The notes under the pieces: model-generated | What the model was told of the DNA's origin: nothing | Database searches by the model: none | The model's input: the letters and a program-made list of their open reading frames with translations, nothing else | Part shown: piece after piece, positions 38,676 through 45,919 of the stretch | Layout of the letters: each line of letters opens with the position of its first letter | How positions within the stretch are numbered: position 1 is the stretch's first letter | Assembly: GCF_003049685.1 (NCBI RefSeq) | Contig: NZ_PYSY02000001.1 | Span: forward strand, 868,001 to 932,000 | Length of the DNA: 64,000 nucleotides | From: Brucella pituitosa | GTDB taxonomy: Bacteria; Pseudomonadota; Alphaproteobacteria; Rhizobiales; Rhizobiaceae | Direction of reading: 5' to 3' | Program-made: the position numbers and the translations under genes

Positions 38676-39485
38676 TTAGTTCTTCTGTCCGACGGCCATT
38701 GGCGGCTGGATGCGCGCCTTCTGCGGCAATGGTGTGGCAGGTGCTGCCGCTTGCGGCTTCTTGGCAATCGATCCGGTCGTGATCATCTGTGCACTGTCAG
38801 GCTTGTTACGACCACCCCGCAGCTGGTCTTCATGCACCCAGCCAATCATGTTGGTTGAAGGCACGACAACACGATGCCATTTGCCTGTCTTGCCATAAGA
38901 GCGCATTTCGCGGCCCTTTTCGACCGTGCCGATAGCAGGCGATTTATCCCATGCATTCTTGTGAATGGTGAGTTTTGCCTTGGCGTAAATCACCGACGGA
39001 GAATGAGCGGCCGTATTGGTGCCGCGCGGCGGCATCGGCAATGCGCGTGCAGATGCAGGGGGTGGCGGTGGCGGAGCTACTCTCTGCGTTGGCATTGGCG
39101 ACTTTGGCGCCTGAATGGCAGCTTGTTGCACAGGCTTATTCTGCGCAGGCGCGACCAACGCAACCGGGCGAGGGACAGGACCCACCGCGCCTGCATAATC
39201 TTTTGAAGGCGTTTTCTTTTCAACTGCAGCTTTTTCGACGCGCTGCTTGTCTTCCACCTTTGCTGGGGCCGAAGAACTGAACTGCGGTGCGGCACGCTGG
39301 AACAAGGCAGTCAACGCTGCTTGCGGGCTCTTATGTTGGGCTGTGGTCCACAGACTGAACGCACCCAGACCCAAAATCGCGCCAAGCGCTAATATTGGTG
39401 CGGATGAACCTGAACCACTCTTACGCCCAGTGGAACGCCCAGTTGAGCGTTTTGTCGGGCGGGAGCTCCGTTTCCGTGGCGCCAT
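38676..39485 (-). CDS. Membrane-anchored SH3-domain protein
   Basis: 269 residues. A very basic N-terminus rich in Arg, Ser and Thr (residues 1-28) precedes one membrane segment (ILALGAILGLGAFSLWTT), so the bulk lies in the periplasm. A proline/alanine/glutamine-rich linker (about 90-150) leads to a bacterial SH3 domain (AKLTIHKNAWDKSPAIGTVE, residues about 165-225) with GKWHRVVVPSTNMIGWV, then a low-complexity tail. Such domains are thought to bind cell-wall peptides. The specific role is unknown. Confidence 0.85.
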   Translation of the reverse strand: MAPRKRSSRPTKRSTGRSTGRKSGSGSSAPILALGAILGLGAFSLWTTAQHKSPQAALTALFQRAAPQFSSSAPAKVEDKQRVEKAAVEKKTPSKDYAGAVGPVPRPVALVAPAQNKPVQQAAIQAPKSPMPTQRVAPPPPPPASARALPMPPRGTNTAAHSPSVIYAKAKLTIHKNAWDKSPAIGTVEKGREMRSYGKTGKWHRVVVPSTNMIGWVHEDQLRGGRNKPDSAQMITTGSIAKKPQAAAPATPLPQKARIQPPMAVGQKN

Positions 39486-39563
39486 TTTTCATGTCCCCTG
39501 TCCGAATCGCGACAGGAAGACATTAGCGGGTCTTCCTTCGCATTTCGTTACCGGGAACAATTA

Positions 39564-40268
39564 TCAGACAGAACGGGTGAGGCCGCCATCTACGCGCAGG
39601 TTCTGACCTGTGATGTAGGCCGCACCGTCTGATGCCAGGAAGGCAACTGTTGCGGCAATTTCTTCGCTTTTGCCATAACGCTGCATAGGCACGCTGTCAC
39701 GGCGCTCTTCAGTGGCTGGCAGGCTGTCGATCCAGCCCGGCAAAACATTGTTCATGCGAATGTTGTCGGGTGCATAAGTGTCGGCAAATACCTTCGTGAA
39801 CGAGGCGAGGCCTGCGCGGAACACCGCCGATGTCGGGAACATTGCGCTTGGTTCGAAAGCCCATGCCGTTGAGATGTTGATGATCGTGCCGGATTTTTGC
39901 TTTTGCATGACAGGGACGACAAGACGGCTCGGACGAACGACATTCAGGAAGTAAGTGTCGAGCCCCTTGTGCCAATCTTCATCGGTAATATCGAGAATCG
40001 GAGCGCGAGGGCCATGGCCGGCACTGTTAACCAGTGTATCGATACGTCCCCATTTCTCGACAGTGAGATCGACAAGCTTCTTCAGGTCATCGGCTGACTG
40101 GTTTGAGCCAGTCACGCCAATACCGCCCAGTTCGTTGGCCAGCGCTTCGCCTTTGCCTGATGATGAGAGAATAGCGACGGCAAAGCCATCCTGTGCGAGC
40201 TTGCGAGCGGATGCAGCCCCCATTCCGCTGCCGCCTGCTGTAATGATTGCAACTTTCTGTGCCGACAT
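39564..40268 (-). CDS. Atypical SDR-family protein lacking the YxxxK pair
   Basis: 234 residues from ATG 40268. The Rossmann TAGGSGMGAASARKLAQDGF and NSAGHGPRAP segments show an SDR fold. The expected catalytic block reads STAWAFEPSAMFPTSAVFRA: 13 residues after the Ser, where Tyr is expected, is Thr, and the Lys position is Phe. The C-terminal AAYITGQNLRVDGGLTRSV is the normal SDR ending. It may bind nucleotide without reducing carbonyls, or use other residues. A related set with the same motif style is remembered from other proteobacteria but was not checked. Confidence 0.88.
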   Translation of the reverse strand: MSAQKVAIITAGGSGMGAASARKLAQDGFAVAILSSSGKGEALANELGGIGVTGSNQSADDLKKLVDLTVEKWGRIDTLVNSAGHGPRAPILDITDEDWHKGLDTYFLNVVRPSRLVVPVMQKQKSGTIINISTAWAFEPSAMFPTSAVFRAGLASFTKVFADTYAPDNIRMNNVLPGWIDSLPATEERRDSVPMQRYGKSEEIAATVAFLASDGAAYITGQNLRVDGGLTRSV

Positions 40269-40380
40269 TTCCTGATCCTGACGTAATAAAACTGTTCCAA
40301 TGCGCTGAAAGTAGCGAACAGGTTTGAAATCCCAAGTGAATTTTCTTGATTTTAAGATTTTATGGCGTTGTTCAGACAAT

Positions 40381-40407
40381 AAAAAACGCCGCTTGCGCGG
40401 CGTTTAA
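40381..40407 (-). terminator. Intrinsic terminator
   Basis: AAAAAACGCCGC-TTGC-GCGGCGTTTA. On the minus strand the stem is followed by six T residues, so it ends the transcript of the small gene at 40427-40582. Confidence 0.85.
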
Positions 40408-40426
40408 TTAAAATAGATGGAATGGA

Positions 40427-40582
40427 CTATTCCTGCCCGGATGACTTGTTGCCCGAAAAGGTTTCACCGGAAACAGGTTCATTGCTTTTCTGGCTCGACT
40501 CTTTTTGCTGTACTGCATCACGGAATGCCGCCCATTCATTTTCATGGCGACGGTACAGCGCATCTGAAGTCTGGATATCCAT
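40427..40582 (-). CDS. Small hypothetical protein (51 aa)
   Basis: Starts at ATG 40582 with a very strong ribosome site (CGGAGGATAG) and ends 20 bases before a good terminator, so it looks like a real small gene. Sequence begins MDIQTSDALYRRHENEWAAF, helical and charged, followed by a Gln/Ser/Lys-rich tail. It has no membrane segment or recognised family. Confidence 0.6.
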   Translation of the reverse strand: MDIQTSDALYRRHENEWAAFRDAVQQKESSQKSNEPVSGETFSGNKSSGQE

Positions 40583-40743
40583 TTCTATCCTCCGTTGTAG
40601 TGGCAACGCAAATAACATGGACAGAGCGGAATCGTTGCATCACAAACGGTAAGCGCTTGAAATCTTAATCGGTTTATATGTTTATAACTGCTTGGGGTCG
40701 CCTACCTATTGGTGCGTTTGGGTGTTTCGAACACCCTAAAGGA

Positions 40744-40890
40744 TTAGTTCTCTTGAATGGAAATGCCGCCTTCGCCGATTTTCATTTCAATGCCGGAAGG
40801 TTTGCTTTCTTGCTGATAGGTATAAATTGCAAAGCCTGCCACTACGACGACAAGAGCACCGATGATCAGATAAAGCCCGTTGCGATTCAC
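40744..40890 (-). CDS. Small single-span membrane protein (48 aa)
   Basis: GTG start at 40890, preceded by TTGGAGTTTCAGA. The product reads VNRNGLYLIIGALVVVVAGF, one membrane helix at residues 5-22, then a polar tail QQESKPSGIEMKIGEGG. Small proteins of this type occur in Rhizobiales, but none could be named. The longer upstream in-frame start at 40977 lacks a ribosome site. Confidence 0.6.
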   Translation of the reverse strand: MNRNGLYLIIGALVVVVAGFAIYTYQQESKPSGIEMKIGEGGISIQEN

Positions 40891-41071
40891 TCTGAAACTC
40901 CAAAATTTGAGGATGCAAAAGGAACGCGCGAGCCGGCCAATGGTTCCTGACCTTTCCGAAAGCCCTGAAAAACGCAAATAAGCGTAAGGGTGTGAATAAA
41001 ATTCGAAAAAGCTATTTTTATCACTTGCTTTATATCCGGCTATTATCTAGGGAAGGGCCGCTTACAAAGCA

Positions 41072-41148
41072 CGGAGCGTAGCGCAGCCTGGTAGCGCACC
41101 TGATTTGGGATCAGGGGGTCGGAGGTTCGAATCCTCTCGCTCCGACCA
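41072..41148 (+). tRNA. tRNA-Pro (TGG)
   Basis: Acceptor CGGAGCG pairs with CGCTCCG, followed by A and encoded CCA. The anticodon loop is GATTTGGGATC with anticodon TGG, and the T arm is GGAGGTTCGAATCCTC. 77 nt. Confidence 0.97.
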
Positions 41149-41299
41149 TTTTCTTCCTGACAATTTGCCATGATGAGTATGTCGCAATTAGTTGCTGTGG
41201 CGTGCGCCTTTATCGCGTTGACATGATGTGGCGTGTAAACTATTGCCTTGTTGAGATTATCGCCCTCCGGGCACAAGAGCATAGATCAAGGTTCTTCAA

Positions 41300-41605
41300 A
41301 TGGTTGCACGTATTTACCGTCCAGCTAAGACCGCAATGCAGTCTGGTAAAGCCAAAACAGAAAACTGGCTTCTGGAATATGAGCCGGAAAGCGCTCGCAA
41401 GGTTGAGCCTTTGATGGGCTACACTTCTTCTGGCGATATGAAGAGCCAGATTCGACTGTCATTTGACAGCCGCGAAGATGCGATCGAATACGCGACCCGC
41501 AATGGTATTGCTTATCGCGTGATCGAGCCGCACGAAGCAAAGCGCCGTAAGGTTTCCTATTCGGATAACTTCAGCTTCTACCGCGTTCAGCCTTGGACGC
41601 ATTAA
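41300..41605 (+). CDS. NDUFS4-like accessory subunit of respiratory complex I
   Basis: 101 residues of the ETC_C1_NDUFA4/NDUFS4 family, an accessory subunit of NADH:ubiquinone oxidoreductase in alphaproteobacteria and mitochondria. VARIYRPAKTAMQSGKAKT at the start, WLLEYEPES, and a C-terminal SYSDNFSFYRVQPWTH are diagnostic. It sits between two tRNA genes, away from the nuo operon, as in related genomes. Confidence 0.94.
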   Translation: MVARIYRPAKTAMQSGKAKTENWLLEYEPESARKVEPLMGYTSSGDMKSQIRLSFDSREDAIEYATRNGIAYRVIEPHEAKRRKVSYSDNFSFYRVQPWTH

Positions 41606-41717
41606 CAGTTTAAATTCGTTACATGTTTTGCCTTAAATCCAGTGCGATTTTGAGGATAATGAAGTAACAGCTTTTCCCGGCCCAACGCATTGTGTTAAGG
41701 CCGGGTTCTGATGGTGA

Positions 41718-41794
41718 GGTCCCGTAGCTCAGCTGGATAGAGCACCGGCCTTCTAAGCCGTAGGTCGCAGGTTCGAATCCTGCCGGGATCGCCA
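41718..41794 (+). tRNA. tRNA-Arg (TCT)
   Basis: Acceptor GGTCCCG pairs with CGGGATC (one G-T pair), followed by G and encoded CCA. Anticodon loop CCTTCTAAG with anticodon TCT. T arm GCAGGTTCGAATCCTGC. 77 nt. Confidence 0.97.
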
Positions 41795-42098
41795 TCATAT
41801 CAATGACTTAGGTTCGTTGATTTTCAAAAAAGTCCAACTTTATTCTTATTTGTTCTGATCGCGCATGCGTTGACAAAGGCGCTTGATATTGAGTTTTCCA
41901 TCTTCGCAGAGACCTCTGCTGGCGTAGCATCGTCCGGTTCTTAAAGGACCGAAAAAATGCTTCCAGAGTATGTTTCCATCTGATTGAATCAGATCGGCGC
42001 TATAAACGTTTATTTTATGCGCATCTCATCCGAAAGTCACTTCACCCTTTTCAGGGTGCGTTCTAGTGCGAGCGCTATTGAAGGTGCCATCAATGTTA
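41795..42098. other. Intergenic region after tRNA-Arg
   Basis: 304 bp without a gene. The only recognisable feature is a degenerate palindromic repeat at 41965-42065. No copy of the tRNA 3' end was seen downstream, so no attachment-site duplication supports an integrative element. Confidence 0.55.
41965..42065. repeat. Degenerate copy of the 103-bp palindromic repeat
   Basis: Inverted orientation: CCATCTGATTGAATCAGATCGGCGC, then ATGCGCATCTCATCCGAAAG and CACCCTTTTCAGGGTGCG. Many changes from the full copies suggest an old element. Confidence 0.7.
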
Positions 42099-43226
42099 TT
42101 AAGCTAAACCAATCAAATTCCACTGCTCTATATTGCCGCTAAAAATCAGATATTGTTTTACCTCGTCCGCAAGCTTTGCGTCTTTTTGCAGGTCACATTT
42201 CACTTCATAAAGAAAGACCATTCTTTCAGCGATGAGACGACCATAAGCTTCCAATATTGCAGTGTTCGTTGCTGTGTCAGAATGCAGTGCAGGCGCTATT
42301 ATCGGGGAGATCGTCACATGGCTTGGACGTTGCCCGACGTATTTTTCGTGGATTCTGTTATAGGTCTCCGCGAGGGAAATGCCTGCTTCTTCGTATGCCG
42401 CACGGAGTTTGGGGTTGGCATCAAGCTTAGCGTTAAGCTCCAGCCTCTGTTTAGCATGCTTAAGTGCTGAGTTGATCACAATTTTTTCGTGCGAAAAAGC
42501 TAGGTCTTGCGCAGCTAAAGCCTCTTGCACCGCAACGACCTGGGAAACCTTCTGATCAAGCTGATCCAAAAAATTAGCAACGGATTTCGTGGCGTTCAGA
42601 AGCCCGCCAAACGTAATTTGAGTTTGCGTGCTGTTCGTTTCCTTATTGGCTGGTTTGCCCTCTGCCAGTGCTGAACGCACCATAGCGAGGGCTTCATCAG
42701 GAGTCTTGAAAACCGTAGACGCGGGAATTCTCAGGACCTTGAAACCTTTGTTGATAAAATATTTGTCACGGATTGCATCTCTTTGCTTCGCTTTGTCAGA
42801 ACCGTGATAAGTTATTCCATCTATCTCTATAACCAGCCACTTGTTGGCAATAAAGTCCGCTCGATAAGCGCCGTGCTCCACTTGCAAATCAAGTTCAAAG
42901 TTATCGGCGTGCAAAATCCCACCACGCGGTAAGAGTTCGAATTCCGCAAAAATTGCGTCCAGAAACGCGGTTTCAGCTGGTGATTCACAGGAGCCGTAGA
43001 AATATTTCTGCCAATCAGCGTGATCAATGCTGACGGTCCATCTGTTCGCCGGATTTGAACTTTCGCCCCGCTCAGCTTGGGCGGGTTTAGATACGTCATC
43101 AAATATGGTCCAGGCAAAAAATACTGCGACAATAAAAAGCCAGGGAAAAGCTATGCCCCCAACTAAACATGCGAGCGTGATCAGTCCGCGTATAATGTAT
43201 GACTGATAATTGTCACTCGATTTCAT
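42099..43226 (-). CDS. Membrane-anchored DUF559 nuclease-like protein
   Basis: 375 residues. Two hydrophobic stretches at about 10-40 (GLITLACLVGGIAFPWLF, VAVFFAWTIF) anchor it in the membrane. Residues about 80-190 form a DUF559/Vsr-like nuclease fold: SPAETAFLDAIF (Glu near 85), YRADFIANKWLVIEIDGITY (Asp 124, Glu 134, Asp 136), HGSDKAKQRDAIRDKYF and GFKVLRIPASTVF. The remaining ~180 residues look helical and may form a coiled coil. Family members are putative DNases, some in mobile or defence loci, but the substrate here is unknown. The gene appears lower in GC than its neighbours and lies 304 bp beyond tRNA-Arg, a common integration site. Confidence 0.82.
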   Translation of the reverse strand: MKSSDNYQSYIIRGLITLACLVGGIAFPWLFIVAVFFAWTIFDDVSKPAQAERGESSNPANRWTVSIDHADWQKYFYGSCESPAETAFLDAIFAEFELLPRGGILHADNFELDLQVEHGAYRADFIANKWLVIEIDGITYHGSDKAKQRDAIRDKYFINKGFKVLRIPASTVFKTPDEALAMVRSALAEGKPANKETNSTQTQITFGGLLNATKSVANFLDQLDQKVSQVVAVQEALAAQDLAFSHEKIVINSALKHAKQRLELNAKLDANPKLRAAYEEAGISLAETYNRIHEKYVGQRPSHVTISPIIAPALHSDTATNTAILEAYGRLIAERMVFLYEVKCDLQKDAKLADEVKQYLIFSGNIEQWNLIGLA

Positions 43227-43464
43227 ATTTGGCCCCGAAAGTATAGTATCTTGGGGGCTGTTTTAAAACTGGAAGGGATATTTTGCGATTAATGTGTAGA
43301 ACCAAATCCCAAGTTCTATGCTTATGATTAATTTTACCTTGTGCATTTCTATGCAGCGTCTTTCAGGTTCCCAATTTGGCCAATTCAGATGCCTAGTAGG
43401 GGAATAGTCGTTGGGGGCTGCAGCCGATTGCGGCACAAGCAACCTGCTCCGAGCGATGATAAAC

Positions 43465-43492
43465 AAAACGCCGCTAAATTTGCGGCGCTTTT
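43465..43492 (-). terminator. Intrinsic terminator of the secreted SH3 gene
   Basis: AAACGCCGCTAAATTTGCGGCGCTTTT. On the minus strand the stem GCGCCGCAAATTTAGCGGC is followed by a T run, 19 bases after the stop at 43511. Confidence 0.85.
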
Positions 43493-43510
43493 ATTCTGCG
43501 AGCAGGCGAT

Positions 43511-44053
43511 TTATTGGCCGTGTGGGCCGTCACCGCTGCGGGAACGTGGGACAAATCTCGGGCCACGATCACGCGGACCATCCCAATGTCTGCCGCCGCG
43601 ATCCCATCCGCGACCGCGATCCCAATGGCGATCACGACGCCAATGACCGCGATCCCAGCCGCGACCGCGATAATAGTCACGATCCCAACGATCATTACGA
43701 TCATTGAGTGCTGCTCCTATGGCTACACCTGCGATCAGTGGAATACCGATCAGTGCTGCGTTGCGGCCAAAGTCGTCGGAATAACCGCCACTCGATCCCT
43801 CACGCATCGCGAGATAGCGGGAGGAAGCCCAACCGGATAGGCCGCCGTAGCTGATCTGGCACCAGCCATAACCCGACGTGCAGCCCCGCACATTGACGGG
43901 CGCATGGCTTGGGATACTACCAAGCGCAGCATAGCCCATACCTGGGCCTGTGCGGACATTAAGATTGGTGGTTACGATTGCATTCGCCGCTTGTGCCGCA
44001 CCCGCAGAAAAGACACCTAGTGCAACTATTGCTGCTTTGAAAGAAAGTCTCAT
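43511..44053 (-). CDS. Secreted SH3-domain protein with Asp/Arg/Trp repeat tail
   Basis: 180 residues. A signal peptide ending GAAQAA precedes a bacterial SH3 domain (VTTNLNVRTGPGMGYAALGS, about 28-85) with a disulphide-like pair GCTSGYGWCQ. A short hydrophobic stretch (ALIGIPLIAGVAIGAAL, about 104-120) follows, then a tail of ~60 residues made of Trp/Asp/Arg/His/Gly runs such as DRGHWRRDRHWDRGRGWDRG. Such tails occur in related rhizobial proteins, and the function is unknown. A terminator follows. Confidence 0.9.
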   Translation of the reverse strand: MRLSFKAAIVALGVFSAGAAQAANAIVTTNLNVRTGPGMGYAALGSIPSHAPVNVRGCTSGYGWCQISYGGLSGWASSRYLAMREGSSGGYSDDFGRNAALIGIPLIAGVAIGAALNDRNDRWDRDYYRGRGWDRGHWRRDRHWDRGRGWDRGGRHWDGPRDRGPRFVPRSRSGDGPHGQ

Positions 44054-44138
44054 CGGGGTTCTCCCTGAACAACTCCATTGGGTAGTAAACGATGAAGGAC
44101 GGTAAGAAGTTCCCGTTGGTTCGTCTGTTGCGCGTCTT

Positions 44139-44228
44139 TCAGCGACGGTGACGCAGAATGACGGCGATAGCTAAGCCAGCCAAGCCTATGGCGATAACAC
44201 CCTGCAGCACGAAAACCCAGTTCATCAT
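44139..44228 (-). CDS. Candidate small membrane protein (29 aa)
   Basis: ATG at 44228 (ATGATG pair) with AAGGAAAATGCC upstream. The product MMNWVFVLQGVIAIGLAGLA is almost entirely one membrane helix and ends ILRHRR. It is very short, and support rests only on the ribosome site and composition. It begins next to a degenerate palindromic repeat. Confidence 0.4.
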   Translation of the reverse strand: MMNWVFVLQGVIAIGLAGLAIAVILRHRR

Positions 44229-44240
44229 GGCATTTTCCTT

Positions 44241-44344
44241 AAGAACATATCCCGAAAAGTGTGAAACGGCTTTCGGGAAAGATGTGCGTGAAAACAAATG
44301 TTGAGACGCACCAATCTGATTCAACCGGATCGAAACGCGCTCTG
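44241..44344. repeat. Degenerate copy of the 103-bp palindromic repeat
   Basis: AAGAACATATCCCGAAAAGTGTGAAACGGCTTTCGGGAAAGATGTGCG and the tail CAATCTGATTCAACCGGATCGAAACGCGCTCT match the full element with scattered changes. Confidence 0.8.
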
Positions 44345-44483
44345 GTGTTTCCGGCACCCGAGGTCAGAATAAACTAATCCGATTGGTTCCCTATCGTATT
44401 TCAGAGGGCTGTGAAATGGATAAGTGATGCGGTGTGTCCAGGTCTTTGAAAATATTGAACTTTAAAATCCCGCAACAGCGTCA

Positions 44484-44512
44484 CAAAAGCGGTCATTTGG
44501 CCGCCTTTGCTT
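44484..44512 (-). terminator. Probable terminator after the iGluR-like gene
   Basis: On the minus strand, AAAGGCGGCCAAATGACCGCTTTTG forms a stem with one mismatch followed by four T residues, about 14 bases beyond the stop at 44526. Confidence 0.55.
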
Positions 44513-44525
44513 TGTCTGGAGCTTG

Positions 44526-45641
44526 CTATTCGTCTCTTCCGAAATATTTTGCTTTGATAGCCGCAAGTTCTTCACTTTCTTGAAGGCTGATAATTGCAAC
44601 AGAGGCGGGTTTTACAAGGTCGCTGTGGCGCGGGAAGGCAAAGCCATATTTGTCTGGACTAAAGATGTTTCCAACCAACTCAACGGGTTCGGCTGCATTC
44701 TTGTGCGCATAATATTCCAGTACCGGGCTGTCGCCGACAATTGCTGAAATTTCATCGTTTGTCAGTGCGGACACCGCTTCGGGTAGATGATCAAAAGTAA
44801 CTGTCGAGATTGAGCGCGCAGCCATCATCTGTTCTGCAATGCTGCCCGTACGTACACCCACAGTCTTGTTTTGCAGCTCAGCCAAGTTGTTGATATTGTT
44901 TGAAATATGCGCAACTGTCATAACGCTGGTAACTGAAGAAGTTACATAAGCCACCACGGCTATGCCGAAGACCAGCCAAAACGCCTGCCAAATGCGACCC
45001 GCCCATCCGAAGAGATTCTTGCGTGAGCTTTTGCCTGAAGTGGCAAGGGAAACGACGTGATAGAAGCTTTCGGCCAAGCCTTCCAGCCAGCGGCGCGGGA
45101 AGTTCTGATCGAACCGGCGATCAAATAGTGTTAGCAGAATGGTAGCAATCAGAATGACTATGCCGATCCATGCATAAGTGGCGAGGTGGCCGGCGTCTTC
45201 CAGATCGCCGATCAGATCATTCCATCCACTACCGGCTTGCGTGTGCACCATGATCCGCAGGCCTGCATCGAACCATGGATGGGTGAAATCTACGACTTCG
45301 GCACGTTTTTCGGTGATGGTGAGGTTGGTAACGGCCGCATCGACCTCGTTCGCGGAAACAGCTTTCACCAATGCATTGTAGTTCGGATACTCAATGAACT
45401 GAGATGCTAATCCCAGACGCGTGCTCACGCTGTTCCAGAGGTCGACCGCCATTCCAGTGTATGTGTCGCCCTGTTTGCTGACAAAAGGCTCGCTGACATA
45501 AACGCCCACCTTCACCTGACGTAAAGGTGCATCCTGAGCCGCAGTAGGAAACACTGAGAGTGTTAACAAAAAGAGTGCGAGAAGACTCTGGACCAAAAGA
45601 ATAGCCGCATTTTTAGTCAAATTCTGGGATAACACTGTCAC
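44526..45641 (-). CDS. Prokaryotic ionotropic glutamate-receptor-like channel protein
   Basis: 371 residues. After a signal peptide ending TAAQ (residue 36) comes a periplasmic-binding-protein lobe (about 40-150), a membrane helix (155-173, YAWIGIVILIATILLTLF), a pore-loop-like segment (186-206, ESFYHVVSLATSGK), a second helix (216-242, ending AYVTSSVTSVMTV) and the second binding lobe (about 250-370). This split layout is that of prokaryotic iGluRs such as GluR0. Ligand residues look conserved: LTITEKRAEVVDFTHPWF (Arg 113) and IVGDSPVLEYYA (Asp 304). The pore loop lacks the potassium-channel TVGYG. The start is GTG 45641 with a weak ribosome site. It stands alone, probably with its own terminator. 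Confidence 0.88.
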   Translation of the reverse strand: MTVLSQNLTKNAAILLVQSLLALFLLTLSVFPTAAQDAPLRQVKVGVYVSEPFVSKQGDTYTGMAVDLWNSVSTRLGLASQFIEYPNYNALVKAVSANEVDAAVTNLTITEKRAEVVDFTHPWFDAGLRIMVHTQAGSGWNDLIGDLEDAGHLATYAWIGIVILIATILLTLFDRRFDQNFPRRWLEGLAESFYHVVSLATSGKSSRKNLFGWAGRIWQAFWLVFGIAVVAYVTSSVTSVMTVAHISNNINNLAELQNKTVGVRTGSIAEQMMAARSISTVTFDHLPEAVSALTNDEISAIVGDSPVLEYYAHKNAAEPVELVGNIFSPDKYGFAFPRHSDLVKPASVAIISLQESEELAAIKAKYFGRDE

Positions 45642-45840
45642 AAGCCGAATTTTTATTGTCGATGGTGGGGTAGTATAGATATTTCAGCTGATGATGGAAA
45701 CAAAAGAATAGTGTCGTTAAATTTATTATTTGATATTTATATATAACGCATATTGCATATATAGTATTTCTTAATGGGCCCTCATTTCAAAAAAAGCAGG
45801 ACTGGGCTTTGTGGTGAGGCGGTTGTCAGCTCAAAATGTA

Positions 45841-45876
45841 AAACGTCGATCTGATGCATTCAGATCGACGTTTTTT
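45841..45876. terminator. Two-way hairpin
   Basis: AAACGTCGATCTGATGCATTCAGATCGACGTTTTTT: a near-perfect stem with A/T flanks, downstream of metC (minus strand) and upstream of the iGluR-like gene. Confidence 0.8.
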
Positions 45877-45919
45877 AGCAGCATTTGTAAGTGCTCTAAA
45901 TGCGACGCGCCTTTATAAT

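Noticed and set aside
41718..43510. Genomic island or prophage inserted at tRNA-Arg
   Set aside because: No integrase gene and no second copy of the tRNA 3' end were found. Only one accessory-looking gene is present.
43590..43700. CRISPR-like array
   Set aside because: The repeating units are codons of the DRG/W-rich protein tail, with no regular repeat-spacer spacing and no cas genes.
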